Below are positions 52,927 to 62,137 of a stretch of DNA of 64,000 nt, piece after piece. Source of the DNA: Rubrolithibacter danxiaensis (GTDB lineage Bacteria > Bacteroidota > Bacteroidia > Sphingobacteriales > Sphingobacteriaceae). Location of the stretch: NCBI RefSeq assembly GCF_047272945.1, contig NZ_JBKOPS010000003.1, forward strand, positions 248,001 through 312,000, read 5' to 3'. Each line of letters opens with the position of its first letter. Positions within the stretch are counted from its first letter, which is position 1. The notes below the pieces were generated by a model that saw nothing but the letters and a program-made list of their open reading frames with translations, ran no database searches and was not told where the DNA came from. The position numbers and the translations under genes were made by a program.

Positions 52927-52994
52927 AAAAAAGGGCCGAATAATAATATTCGACCCTACATCTACCTATGAAAAACATGCCCTTTGGGAGGGCA
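52927..52994 (-). ncRNA. Small RNA or attenuator candidate with its own promoter element and terminator
   Basis: On the minus strand a TATATTTG element (53005-52998) is followed within a few bases by a 5 bp hairpin GCCCT/AGGGC (52993-52979), a 20-odd nt linker, and an 11 bp hairpin (52957-52947 with 52942-52932, one G-U pair) followed by a U tract. This gives an RNA of about 65-70 nt. It lies between tRNA-His with its terminator and ubiX. It could be a free small RNA or the attenuated leader of ubiX, 93 bp upstream. No known family assigned. Confidence 0.45.
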
Positions 52995-53107
52995 CTACAA
53001 ATATACGTAATTAAAACAGTTTCTAAAATTTTTTAAGAAAATATGTTTAAACACTAATATAAGCCCGAGAAAAAAATTTCAACGACAGTTAAATAATTGA
53101 AAACAAA

Positions 53108-53135
53108 AAAAGCCTTCTTTTCAGAAGGCTTTTTA
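53108..53135 (-). terminator. Terminator of tRNA-His
   Basis: AAAAAGCCTTCT / AGAAGGCTTTTT, 12 bp stem with a TTTC loop, directly next to the tRNA 3' end, followed by TTTGTTTTC on the minus strand. Confidence 0.8.
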
Positions 53136-53137
53136 GG

Positions 53138-53211
53138 GTGGAAGACCGGGCTCGAACCGGCGACCCCCAGAACCACAATCTGGTGCTCTAACCGACTGAG
53201 CTACATCCACC
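53138..53211 (-). tRNA. tRNA-His (GUG)
   Basis: 74 nt including the encoded extra 5' G (G-1) facing C73. The 5' end is GGTGGATGTAGCTCAG. The anticodon loop TTGTGGT between CCAGA and TCTGG gives GUG. T loop GGTTCGAGCCC. One T-T mismatch in the acceptor stem. CCA is not encoded. Confidence 0.93.
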
Positions 53212-53419
53212 GTGTTTGGACTGCAAAACTACAGCATTTCAAACATTTTCCAAATTTTAGTAGCAAAAAAACACAAATAAATCTGTCATGATTTATTTAG
53301 AAGCAACGTTCTAATAGTGTGAACACCAAAAAGAATTAAGCGTACAATCTCCTGTAATCCTGCCTGATTTGGGATATTAGAATCATTCTTTTCCTGACAA
53401 TTTGATTATAATTGCAGCA

Positions 53420-53890
53420 ATGATTCAAATTTTTACTGATGGTGCTTCGAGCGGAAACCCGGGACCGGGAGGATATGGCGTAATACTACGTTCGGGAACT
53501 CATTACAAAGAATTATCTGCAGGCTATAGAAAAACTACGAACAACAGGATGGAACTTCTGGCTGTAATTGTTGCTTTGGAAGCCATTAAAAAACCCGGAC
53601 AGGATGTCGTAATTTATTCAGATTCTAAATATGTTATTGACGCGGTAGAAAAAAAGTGGGTTTTTGGCTGGCTGAACAAAGGCTTTGCAGGCAAAAAGAA
53701 TAAAGATTTGTGGCTTCGGTTTTTACAGCTTTACAAAATTCACAACATCAGATTTGTGTGGGTGAAAGGCCACGCCGGACATCAGGAAAACGAACGATGC
53801 GACCAATTGGCTGTACAGGCTTCGCTGAAAAAAGACCAGTGGCTGATAGATTCTGTTTTTGAAGCGGAAAGTAAAAATGAGAGTTTGTGA
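53420..53890 (+). CDS. rnhA: Ribonuclease HI
   Basis: 156 residues from the ATG at 53420; a TTG six codons upstream gives a hydrophobic run not found in the family. Degrades RNA in RNA-DNA hybrids. Catalytic residues: Asp in IFTDGASSGNPGPGG, Glu in NRMELLAVI, Asp in YSDSKYVIDAV, and the final His/Asp in VKGHAGHQENERCDQLA. Stands alone between tRNA-His and a repeat-rich spacer. Confidence 0.95.
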   Translation: MIQIFTDGASSGNPGPGGYGVILRSGTHYKELSAGYRKTTNNRMELLAVIVALEAIKKPGQDVVIYSDSKYVIDAVEKKWVFGWLNKGFAGKKNKDLWLRFLQLYKIHNIRFVWVKGHAGHQENERCDQLAVQASLKKDQWLIDSVFEAESKNESL

Positions 53891-54008
53891 GGTGTAAGGT
53901 AGGTGTTAGGTATTAGGTATAAGGTCTATAACTATTCGCCATAATCTATTAACTATTCGCTATAATCCATGAACTATAAGCTATATCCTATCGGCTAAAA
54001 GCTATGAA
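53891..54008. repeat. Degenerate tandem repeats between rnhA and yfcE
   Basis: Two parts. First (53891-53926), a run of GGT(G/A)TTA-like heptamers (GGTGTTAGGTATTAGGTATA). Second (about 53926-54008), four to five imperfect 21 bp units: (A)TAATCTATTAACTATTCGCT, ATAATCCATGAACTATAAGCT and ATATCCTATCGGCTAAAAGCT. No coding frame. Confidence 0.6.
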
Positions 54009-54503
54009 CTACTTCTTCCCCAGTTCAATTACTTCCATACTTTGAATCTTTTCCCCATCAATCGAAAAACGTAAAAGTGTACGCACCTGATGCCATCCCT
54101 GCTTACCGGCAGCGCCGGGGTTTAAATGAAGACAATTAATTTTTGGATCGTAGATAACCTTTAGTATGTGAGAATGCCCTGCGATAAATATTTTTGGAGG
54201 ATTGCTAATTAACTCGGGTTTGATTTTCGGATTGTATTTCCCCGGGTAACCGCCGATATGAGTCATTAATACCTCAATCCCTTCGCAGGTAAATCGTAAT
54301 TTTTCGGGATATATTTTTCGAATATCCTGATCATCAATATTTCCAAAAACTCCCTTTAACGGTTTAAATGAAGCCAGCCGGTTGGCTAATTCTAAACTTC
54401 CAAAATCGCCTGCGTGCCATATCTCGTCACAATCCTTAAAATATGCAAACACTGCTTCATCAAGATAATTGTGCGTATCGGATATTAACCCAATTTTTGT
54501 CAT
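54009..54503 (-). CDS. YfcE-type metallophosphoesterase
   Basis: 164 residues of the calcineurin-like fold. Metal motifs in order: ISDTHNYL, WHAGDFGS, VFGNIDD, MTHIGGYPG and AGHSHILK, giving the dinuclear site. Family members hydrolyse phosphodiesters; YfcE and MJ0936 are the models. The physiological substrate is unknown. 3 bp after trmN6, so the two are translationally linked. Confidence 0.9.
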   Translation of the reverse strand: MTKIGLISDTHNYLDEAVFAYFKDCDEIWHAGDFGSLELANRLASFKPLKGVFGNIDDQDIRKIYPEKLRFTCEGIEVLMTHIGGYPGKYNPKIKPELISNPPKIFIAGHSHILKVIYDPKINCLHLNPGAAGKQGWHQVRTLLRFSIDGEKIQSMEVIELGKK

Positions 54504-54506
54504 AGT

Positions 54507-55211
54507 TTAAAAGATAGTAAAAAAAGGAGACAAGGCTGCTTTGTACTCTTCTGAATATACCTTTTCACTTTGATATATTATAAAATCAGAACTGCTTAGT
54601 GCATCGGAGTTCTTTTTATAGGCAATTAAATACCGGTGAGGTTCGGAATTTTCAAAAGATTTTATCCTTATAGTGGTAGTCATTTCCAAACCTGTTTCTT
54701 TAGCATATTTGTTAACCAGATCAGCAACATGAACCGGAAGGATAAACCAGCATATTCCATTTCTGCTAAGATGCTTATAACATAATGAAACAAGACTGGC
54801 AAAAAATTCAGGCATGGTATGCCTCGCTAAGTTTTTCCTGCTATCAGGATTCTTCAGAGAATTAATAAAAAAGGGTGGATTTGAAACAATCATGTCAAAT
54901 TGTTTATCAGGATAGTTAAGAAAAAAATCCTGAAAAGACATATTGCAAACTTTCAGCCGATCCGCAAAAGGGGAATCACTAAAATTAAGAGCAGCTCTTT
55001 CAGCAGCAGATTTATCAATTTCAACCGCTTCTACAGTTGCCTGCAAAAAACGCTGAGCCAGCATTAAAGCAATTACGCCCGTTCCGGTTCCTATATCAAG
55101 AATTGACATGGGATTTTCACTTTCGGCAAGTGCTCCAAGCAATACTCCATCTGTATTGATCTTCATGGCGCAGCCTGTTTGATCAATAGAGAATTGCTTA
55201 AAATGGAACAT
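54507..55211 (-). CDS. trmN6: tRNA1(Val) (adenine37-N6)-methyltransferase
   Basis: 234 residues. SAM-dependent N6-adenine methyltransferase: FKQFSIDQTGCAMKINTDGVLLGA at the start, the SAM loop ILDIGTGTGVIALMLAQR, and the catalytic NPPF motif in MIVSNPPFFINSLKNPD. Matches YfiC/TrmN6 in length and N-terminal block. Modifies A37 of tRNA-Val. It lies 53 bp after the VOC gene and 3 bp before yfcE. Confidence 0.88.
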   Translation of the reverse strand: MFHFKQFSIDQTGCAMKINTDGVLLGALAESENPMSILDIGTGTGVIALMLAQRFLQATVEAVEIDKSAAERAALNFSDSPFADRLKVCNMSFQDFFLNYPDKQFDMIVSNPPFFINSLKNPDSRKNLARHTMPEFFASLVSLCYKHLSRNGICWFILPVHVADLVNKYAKETGLEMTTTIRIKSFENSEPHRYLIAYKKNSDALSSSDFIIYQSEKVYSEEYKAALSPFFTIF

Positions 55212-55264
55212 AAACCGACAAGTTGAAAGTAAAAAGGTAAAAGTTGAAAGATAAAGATTCCAGA

Positions 55265-55654
55265 TCAGCTCTCATAAAGCTCTAAAGGCAGTCCGTCAGG
55301 ATCGGCAAAAAAAGTAAATTGCTTTCCTGTAAAAGGATCTGTGCGTATCACTTCGGTTGCAATTCCTTTTTGATTTAAAGCTATAATGGCTTCCCTGATA
55401 TCTGTTACTTCAAAAGCCAGATGCCGTAAGCCACAGGCTTCAGGAGCAGAAAGTCGCGGAGGTGCAGACGGAAAGGAAAACAGTTCAATCTGATACAGAT
55501 CGCCTACTTTCAGGTCAAGCTTATAAGAATTCCGCTCTTCTCTGTAAACTTCACGTATAACTTCAAATCCTAAAACTTCTGTATAAAACTTTTTCGATTT
55601 TGGATAATTTGAGGCTATTATTGCTACGTGATGTATCCTTTTCAGCTGAAGCAT
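55265..55654 (-). CDS. VOC-family (glyoxalase-like) metalloprotein
   Basis: 129 residues in two beta-alpha-beta-beta-beta modules. Four metal ligands can be placed: His in IHHVAIIAS, Glu in YQIELFSFP, His in LRHLAFEVTD and Glu in LPLELYES. The N-terminal KRIHHVAIIASNYPKSKKFYTEVLGFEVIRE is typical of the GloA2/SMU1112c group, whose substrate is not fixed. 2 bp after purL, so coupled to it. Confidence 0.9.
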   Translation of the reverse strand: MLQLKRIHHVAIIASNYPKSKKFYTEVLGFEVIREVYREERNSYKLDLKVGDLYQIELFSFPSAPPRLSAPEACGLRHLAFEVTDIREAIIALNQKGIATEVIRTDPFTGKQFTFFADPDGLPLELYES

Positions 55655-55656
55655 TT

Positions 55657-57879
55657 CTACTCACCTAACAGATCGTAGAGTACATTTTCATTCACTGATG
55701 CAGCTTCAGATACCGTTCCGAATGATTCACCATCAACCAGCATCGCACCTTTATTTACTGTTCCTAAAAGACTGAAATCAATTTCGGTAGTAGCCATCAG
55801 TTCCACAAAGGTTTCCTGGTTTTGCGGCTTTACTGAAACAACAATACGCCCCTGAGCTTCACCGAAAAGAAACGCGTCTTTTCTTATTTGCTCGTCAGAT
55901 TCAATTTCAAAACCCAGCTGATTTGGTTTTGCTGCCTCAAACAAAGCAATAAATAATCCCCCGTCAGCTACATCATGCGCCGATTCGATCAGTTTTTCCC
56001 GAATCAGGTGCTTTATTACCTGGTGTGTTTCGTATTCTTTTTCCAGATCAAAATAAGGAGCCGGAGAGGTCGCAATTTTATGATAGGATGCAAGATATTG
56101 TGAAGAAGCGATATCATTAACACTTTCACCAATCAGATAAATCAGATCTCCTTCTGACTTAAAATCTAAGGTCATTAATGTATTTACATCATCCAAAACC
56201 CCTAACATACCGATAGTTGGAGTCGGAAAAACAGGGCCCTCATCGCTGGATTGATTATAAAAACTTACGTTTCCACCGGTCACAGGGGTTTGAAATTTGG
56301 TGCAGGCTTCTCCCATTCCTTTAATTGCCTCTACAAAGTGCCAGTAAACTTCCGGGACATAAGGGTTCCCAAAATTGAGGCAGTTAGTAATAGCAACAGG
56401 CTCACCTCCGGCGCAGGTAATATTTCGGGCGGCTTCGGCAACAGCAATTTCACAACCAATTTTTGGGTCTGCATATACGTAGCGAGAGTTGCAATCAACT
56501 GTTAGTGCAATTGCTTTATCAGTTCCCTTAACTGCTACAACAGCCGCATCACTTGGGCGATTGATAGTCATATTTGCGGTACCTACCATGGAATCATACT
56601 GGTTGGTTACCCAACGTTTAGAAGCAATGTTAGGATGAGCTATCAGATGCTGAGCAACCGCTTTCAGATCTTCCGGCTCAGCAACATTTTCTATTTTGAA
56701 TTTTTTAAATTCCTGATAGTATGCCGGTTCACGATATTCCCGATGGTAAACCGGAGCCCCACCACCTAAAACCAGATCATCAGCCGGAACGTCTGCCACC
56801 AGATCCCCGTTCATATAATACACCAGACGTTTAGTGTCTGTTACTTCGCCAATCTGCACGCAGTTCAAATCCCATTTATCAAACACTTTTTGCACGTCTG
56901 CTTCCCTGCCCTTTTCTACTACAATAAGCATACGTTCCTGAGATTCGGAAAGCAGGATTTCAAAAGGCTTCATATTCTCCTGGCGCATCGGAACTTTATC
57001 CAAATCAATCCGCATTCCGTGTTCACCTTTAGCGGACATTTCTGAATTAGAGCAGATAATTCCCGCTGCTCCCATATCCTGCATGCCTATTACCGCACCG
57101 GTTTGGATTACCTCTAATGTAGCCTCTAAAAGTAATTTCTCCTGGAAAGGATCTCCGACCTGTACGGCAGGTAAATCGTTTACGGAATCTTCTGTTATAT
57201 CTTTCGACGCAAAAGCCGCTCCGTGAATACCATCTTTACCGGTTGCTGAACCTACAATAAATACCGGGTTACCTACTCCATAAGAAGTTGCAGATACAGT
57301 TTCACCTGCTTTTACGATGCCTGCCGACATCGCATTTACTAAAGGATTGATATTGTAACATTCGTCAAAGAACACTTCCCCGCCTACTGTTGGAATTCCA
57401 AAAGCATTGCCATAATCACCGATTCCTTTTACTACGCCTTTGATAAGCCATTTGGTACGTTCAAGCGTAGGATCGCCAAAACGCAGGGAATTGAGCTGGG
57501 CGATTGGCCGGGCACCCATGGTAAAAATATCACGATTGATACCGCCTACCCCGGTAGCAGCACCCTGATATGGTTCAAGAGCTGAAGGGTGATTGTGAGA
57601 TTCGATTTTAAACGCACATCCAATTCCATCGCCAAGATCTACCAGTCCTGCATTTTCTTCTCCTGCTTTAGCCAGCATCCGAGGACCATCTTTCGGCAAT
57701 GTTTTTAACCATACAATGGAATTTTTATATGAGCAGTGCTCGCTCCACATCACTGAAAAAATAGAAAGCTCGGTAAAATTGGGCGTGCGGCCGAGTATTT
57801 CTTTTATTTTCTCAAACTCTTCTGGTAAAAGACCTAAATCTTTTGCGGTATTTACGGTAGTAAGCTGATTATTCTCCAA
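55657..57879 (-). CDS. purL: Phosphoribosylformylglycinamidine synthase subunit PurL
   Basis: 740 residues, the small PurL that works with PurS and PurQ (not the long fused type). It converts FGAR to FGAM with ATP and ammonia from PurQ. Motifs: [48 protein letters not shown], the second-half [27 protein letters not shown] and HDVADGGLF. purQ and purS are not nearby. First gene of a purL-VOC-trmN6-yfcE run. Confidence 0.96.
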   Translation of the reverse strand: MENNQLTTVNTAKDLGLLPEEFEKIKEILGRTPNFTELSIFSVMWSEHCSYKNSIVWLKTLPKDGPRMLAKAGEENAGLVDLGDGIGCAFKIESHNHPSALEPYQGAATGVGGINRDIFTMGARPIAQLNSLRFGDPTLERTKWLIKGVVKGIGDYGNAFGIPTVGGEVFFDECYNINPLVNAMSAGIVKAGETVSATSYGVGNPVFIVGSATGKDGIHGAAFASKDITEDSVNDLPAVQVGDPFQEKLLLEATLEVIQTGAVIGMQDMGAAGIICSNSEMSAKGEHGMRIDLDKVPMRQENMKPFEILLSESQERMLIVVEKGREADVQKVFDKWDLNCVQIGEVTDTKRLVYYMNGDLVADVPADDLVLGGGAPVYHREYREPAYYQEFKKFKIENVAEPEDLKAVAQHLIAHPNIASKRWVTNQYDSMVGTANMTINRPSDAAVVAVKGTDKAIALTVDCNSRYVYADPKIGCEIAVAEAARNITCAGGEPVAITNCLNFGNPYVPEVYWHFVEAIKGMGEACTKFQTPVTGGNVSFYNQSSDEGPVFPTPTIGMLGVLDDVNTLMTLDFKSEGDLIYLIGESVNDIASSQYLASYHKIATSPAPYFDLEKEYETHQVIKHLIREKLIESAHDVADGGLFIALFEAAKPNQLGFEIESDEQIRKDAFLFGEAQGRIVVSVKPQNQETFVELMATTEIDFSLLGTVNKGAMLVDGESFGTVSEAASVNENVLYDLLGE

Positions 57880-57904
57880 TTTGACTCTTATTTGAAAGGA
57901 AGGT

Positions 57905-57912
57905 CAAAATTA
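57905..57912 (-). promoter_or_regulatory. Bacteroidota -7 element upstream of purL
   Basis: TAATTTTG on the minus strand fits TAnnTTTG, 25 bp before the purL ATG. No clear -33. Confidence 0.4.
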
Positions 57913-58083
57913 AAAAAAGACTGTGATTAATAAAATGCTGAATGAAATTAAGGTGAAAGGATAAAGATTAACGGCAAAAGTTAAAAGCTTGTAACTATTC
58001 TTATTAAGCAGTACTGTAATAAATATTGTTTATCATAAAAACTCAATTTTAATATCAAGCTTTCTTTGACTGAAATAATTGAA

Positions 58084-59517
58084 TTATTTATTTGCTCGTG
58101 TGTTATCTTCCCTGGAAACCCCGCCCCACACATAATAAATCGGCAAGCCAATTAACACGATAATTAGTCCTGGCCAGGTAAAACCGGGTTTAAACCAGAT
58201 TAAGAGAGAGCAGAAAGTTAAACCCATTATAATGTACAAAGCAGGAAGAATTGGATATCCGAAAGCTTTGTAAGGGCGTTCTGCATCAGGCCGTTTGTTT
58301 CTTAGAATAAATATTCCGGCTATTGTCAGCACATAAAATATCACCACAACAAAAGAAACCATATCGAGCAAATCTCCGTATTTGCCGCTCAGGCAAAGTA
58401 AGGAAGCGACTACACACTGAATCCAAAGCGCAAATTCGGGTACTGCATTTTTATTCAACCTGGCAGTCTTTTCGAAAAATAAACCATCTTTTGCCATTGT
58501 ATAATAGACCCTTGCACCAGAAAGTATTAAGCCATTATTACAGCCGAATGTAGAAATCATAATCATTAAAGCAATGATAACGGTGCCGACATTACCAAAT
58601 ATTGCATGAGAGGCTACGACGGCAACGCGGTCTTTATCAGCAGTAGCAATTTCATGCAGAGGCAAAACTGCTGTATACATTACATTTGCCATCACATAAA
58701 TTATAGTTACAATCAGCGTCCCGAAAAACAAGCTCAATCCTATATTCCGTTTCGGGTTAATGATCTCGCCGGCAATAAAAGTTACATTATTCCATGCGTC
58801 ACTACTAAAAATAGAACCGACCATTGCAGCGGCAATTGCACCTAAAGCAGCCACGGTTGTATATTGTTCAAAAGTGCCGGCTTTGTTCAGCTTCTGTAAG
58901 GTCCATGCCTCAGACCAGTTCATATTCCATATATCCGACCTCAAGGCTAATAACCCGAATATAATTAAGCCTGATAAGCTTAAGATTTTTGTCAACGTAA
59001 ATGTAGTTTGAATAAGCTTGCCGCTTTTTACTCCCCGCGTATTTATAAACGTAAGCAGGACAATGATTACGATAGACAGAATCTGCGCCGGTGATATTTT
59101 AAAACTTCCTATTGTGAATAAAACAAGGCTTTCACTAACCTCCGGGATAAGGTATGCGGTGAATTTTGAAAAGGCAACTCCTACAGCGGCAATCGTTCCT
59201 GTTTGTATTACAGCAAAAAGGCTCCATCCGTAAAGAAAACTGATTAATGGATTATACGCTTCTTTCAGGTAAACATACTGGCCACCTGCTTTCGGAAACA
59301 TGGCACTTAACTCGCCGTAACTAACTGCGGCTATAAGAGTCATAAAGCCGGTTATAAGCCAAACAGCTATCAACCAGCCAGACGAACCTACGTTTCGTGT
59401 AATATCAGCGCTTACTATAAAAATCCCCGAGCCAATCATACTCCCGGCGACCAGTAAAGTAGCGTCGAGCAGACCGAGTTCACGTTTCATTCCGGTTGTT
59501 TCAATTGGTTGTTCCAT
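58084..59517 (-). CDS. APC-superfamily amino-acid permease
   Basis: 477 residues, 12 membrane helices. Helix 1 has the unwound GSMIGSGIF motif of APC transporters (TLLVAGSMIGSGIFIVSADI), followed by YGELSAMFPKAGGQYVYLKEAYNP. Closest in style to the LAT/YfnA-type permeases. The substrate is not readable. Single gene; the 58084 stop is followed by a spacer (57949-58083) with repeat-like words and no other gene. Confidence 0.9.
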   Translation of the reverse strand: MEQPIETTGMKRELGLLDATLLVAGSMIGSGIFIVSADITRNVGSSGWLIAVWLITGFMTLIAAVSYGELSAMFPKAGGQYVYLKEAYNPLISFLYGWSLFAVIQTGTIAAVGVAFSKFTAYLIPEVSESLVLFTIGSFKISPAQILSIVIIVLLTFINTRGVKSGKLIQTTFTLTKILSLSGLIIFGLLALRSDIWNMNWSEAWTLQKLNKAGTFEQYTTVAALGAIAAAMVGSIFSSDAWNNVTFIAGEIINPKRNIGLSLFFGTLIVTIIYVMANVMYTAVLPLHEIATADKDRVAVVASHAIFGNVGTVIIALMIMISTFGCNNGLILSGARVYYTMAKDGLFFEKTARLNKNAVPEFALWIQCVVASLLCLSGKYGDLLDMVSFVVVIFYVLTIAGIFILRNKRPDAERPYKAFGYPILPALYIIMGLTFCSLLIWFKPGFTWPGLIIVLIGLPIYYVWGGVSREDNTRANK

Positions 59518-59633
59518 AATTTGGCAGGGAAGTTAGTAATTTATCCTAAAAATGCATCTATTTTAAATCAGAGGCAAACAATCAGAAGTACTTTTCCTTT
59601 ACGAAAGGAACATTCAATTATCAGTGAATTTTA

Positions 59634-59664
59634 TTTGTTTAATCAAATTACCCTGCTATTTTTG
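59634..59664 (+). promoter_or_regulatory. Complete Bacteroidota promoter of hppA
   Basis: TTTG (59634-59637), exactly 19 bp, TATTTTTG (59657-59664). Transcription would begin near 59670, leaving a leader of about 45 nt. A full match to the phylum consensus. Confidence 0.75.
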
Positions 59665-59714
59665 AAAACTAACATAATTAACCAAATAATCATTTTTAAT
59701 CTGTAATAGAATAT

Positions 59715-61922
59715 ATGCAATTTTTACAAGAAAATTTAATTTACCTGATCCCGGTTTTTGGCCTTATTGGAATCCTGGTAATGTTATCAAAATCGGCCTG
59801 GGTATCGAAGCAGGAAGCCGGCGATGAGAATATGAAAACATTAGCGGGATATATTGCCAGCGGCGCAATGGCTTTTTTAAGAGCAGAGTGGAAGATACTG
59901 ACGTATTTCGCAATTATTGCCGCCGTATTGTTAGCTTATTCAGGAACATTGGTTGAAACTTCCAGTTGGGTAATAGCTGTTTCTTTTTTAATAGGTGCTT
60001 TTACTTCTGCCCTTGCAGGATACATCGGAATGAACATTGCTACTAAAGCCAATGTGCGCACCACTCAGGCAGCCCGTACCAGTTTAGCACAAGCGCTAAA
60101 AGTATCTTTTACAGGAGGTTCCGTTATGGGAATCGGGGTAGCCGGATTGGCGATTTTAGGATTAGGTTCCTTATTCATTGTTTTTTACCAGATTTACGTA
60201 GCACAGACAGGCGATGTAAATGGACACGATATGGAAAAGGCCCTTGAAGTGTTAGCAGGATTTTCATTAGGTGCTGAATCCATCGCTTTATTTGCACGTG
60301 TTGGAGGAGGTATTTATACAAAAGCTGCCGACGTAGGTGCAGACCTTGTTGGTAAAGTAGAAGCGGGAATTCCGGAAGACGATGTTCGTAACCCTGCAAC
60401 CATAGCAGATAACGTAGGCGACAACGTAGGCGATGTTGCGGGTATGGGCGCTGACCTTTTTGGTTCGTATGTGGCTACCATTCTTGCAACCATGGTTTTA
60501 GGACGTGAAATTACCTCTCAGGATAATTTTGGAGGAATTGCTCCAATCCTTTTACCCATGCTCATTGCCGGTTTGGGATTGATCTTTTCCATTATCTCTA
60601 CCACTTTTGTTAAAATAAAAAATGAAACCGACAGCGTGCAGAATGCCCTGAACATGGGTAACTGGTCGTCTATCATTTTAACGGCTATCGCTTCTTTTTT
60701 TGCTGTAAGATGGCTGCTGCCCGATACCATGTCGATAAGAGGTTATGAGTTTACCAATACAGATGTTTTCTTATCTATTATCGTTGGTTTAATTGTAGGA
60801 ACACTGATGAGCATCATCACAGAATACTATACTGCAATGGGCAAACGTCCGGTAAAATCAATCGTTCAGCAGTCTTCAACCGGCCATGCAACCAATATTA
60901 TTGGTGGATTGGCGGTTGGAATGGAATCAACTGTACTTCCAATACTGGTACTTGCTGCAGGAATTTATGGCTCGTACCATTTTGCCGGATTATATGGAGT
61001 TGCTATCGCGGCAGCTGGTATGATGGCAACTACGGCCATGCAGTTAGCTATTGACGCATTCGGACCGATAGCTGATAATGCAGGAGGTATTGCAGAAATG
61101 AGTATGCTTCCGGAAGAAGTGCGCCACCGGACAGATAACCTGGATGCGGTTGGAAATACAACTGCAGCAACCGGAAAAGGCTTTGCAATTGCTTCGGCAG
61201 CATTAACTTCCCTTGCTTTGTTCGCAGCATTTGTTGGAATTGCCGGCATTGACCGCATTGATATTTATAAAGCCGATGTATTAGCCGGGTTGTTTGTGGG
61301 CGGTATGATCCCTTTTATTTTCTCTTCATTATGTATTTCTGCAGTAGGACGTGCGGCAATGGATATGGTTCAGGAAGTACGTCGCCAGTTCAGAGAAATT
61401 CCGGGAATTATGGAATACAAAGCCAAACCGGAATATGAAAAATGTGTGGCCATTTCTACCAAAGCTTCCATCCGTGAAATGATGCTACCCGGAGCAATTG
61501 CCTTAATTGTACCCCTTATCGTGGGATTTTCATTCGGACCAGAAGTTTTAGGAGGATTACTTGCAGGTGTAACTGTATCGGGAGTTTTGATGGGAATGTT
61601 CCAATCAAACGCCGGCGGCGCCTGGGATAATGCAAAAAAATCCTTTGAAAAAGGAGTAGTAATTGACGGAGAAACTTATTACAAAAAATCAGAGCCTCAC
61701 AAAGCGTCAGTTACTGGTGATACCGTTGGAGATCCGTTTAAAGATACTTCCGGGCCATCAATGAATATTCTTATTAAACTGATGTCGATTGTTTCCTTAA
61801 TTATTGCACCTCACATCCACAAGGACAGTACTAACGAGGCTGCATTTAAACCAGAAATCAGGAAAGAAGTTAAAATCACATCCCCTCAAACTGCTTTTAC
61901 TGTAATTAATAAAAATAAATAA
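59715..61922 (+). CDS. hppA: Membrane-bound ion-translocating pyrophosphatase
   Basis: 735 residues, about 16 membrane helices. Pumps H+ and/or Na+ using PPi hydrolysis. The active-site block [27 protein letters not shown] and the downstream [17 protein letters not shown] are intact. In the [10 protein letters not shown] block an Ala stands where K+-independent enzymes have Lys, so the enzyme is probably K+-dependent. The membrane glutamate in [10 protein letters not shown] may be the one linked to Na+ use, but this cannot be settled by eye. The C-terminus has an extra hydrophilic tail (about 695-735). Transcribed alone, between two amino-acid permeases. Confidence 0.95.
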   Translation: MQFLQENLIYLIPVFGLIGILVMLSKSAWVSKQEAGDENMKTLAGYIASGAMAFLRAEWKILTYFAIIAAVLLAYSGTLVETSSWVIAVSFLIGAFTSALAGYIGMNIATKANVRTTQAARTSLAQALKVSFTGGSVMGIGVAGLAILGLGSLFIVFYQIYVAQTGDVNGHDMEKALEVLAGFSLGAESIALFARVGGGIYTKAADVGADLVGKVEAGIPEDDVRNPATIADNVGDNVGDVAGMGADLFGSYVATILATMVLGREITSQDNFGGIAPILLPMLIAGLGLIFSIISTTFVKIKNETDSVQNALNMGNWSSIILTAIASFFAVRWLLPDTMSIRGYEFTNTDVFLSIIVGLIVGTLMSIITEYYTAMGKRPVKSIVQQSSTGHATNIIGGLAVGMESTVLPILVLAAGIYGSYHFAGLYGVAIAAAGMMATTAMQLAIDAFGPIADNAGGIAEMSMLPEEVRHRTDNLDAVGNTTAATGKGFAIASAALTSLALFAAFVGIAGIDRIDIYKADVLAGLFVGGMIPFIFSSLCISAVGRAAMDMVQEVRRQFREIPGIMEYKAKPEYEKCVAISTKASIREMMLPGAIALIVPLIVGFSFGPEVLGGLLAGVTVSGVLMGMFQSNAGGAWDNAKKSFEKGVVIDGETYYKKSEPHKASVTGDTVGDPFKDTSGPSMNILIKLMSIVSLIIAPHIHKDSTNEAAFKPEIRKEVKITSPQTAFTVINKNK

Positions 61923-61931
61923 CTTACCTGC

Positions 61932-61968
61932 AAAAGAGGCTGTATGTTGATACGGCCTCTTTTGTTAT
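61932..61968 (+). terminator. Terminator of hppA
   Basis: AAAAGAGGCTGTA (61932-61944) and TACGGCCTCTTTT (61951-61963) form a 13 bp stem with one G-U pair, loop TGTTGA, followed by T-rich sequence. Confidence 0.85.
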
Positions 61969-62087
61969 TTTACTCTCCATTAATAATCACCAGAAAAAGT
62001 TCAAAAGGAACGATCTGATTCACAATTCAAAAATAATCCAACTTTCCGGCTATAATAAGAGCTCTTTTTCTTTTCGATTAATTTAAG

Positions 62088-62095
62088 TAGGTTTG
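62088..62095 (+). promoter_or_regulatory. Bacteroidota -7 element upstream of the second permease
   Basis: TAGGTTTG fits TAnnTTTG, 42 bp before the ATG. A T-rich stretch stands at the -33 position. Confidence 0.45.
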
Positions 62096-62137
62096 ATCTT
62101 TAAGGCCTGAAATTATAGCTATTAACACAAAAAATTT

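Noticed and set aside
52880..52976. Leader peptide with three Tyr codons ahead of ubiX, as in amino-acid attenuation
   Set aside because: The Tyr codons come from the A/T-rich loop of the terminator itself, there is no visible antiterminator pairing, and ubiX is not a tyrosine biosynthesis gene. Kept only as a remark under the RNA candidate.
53097..53291. Short plus-strand open frame over the tRNA-His region
   Set aside because: It is translated from the reverse complement of the tRNA and its terminator ('GLEPATPRTT' artefact), not a gene.
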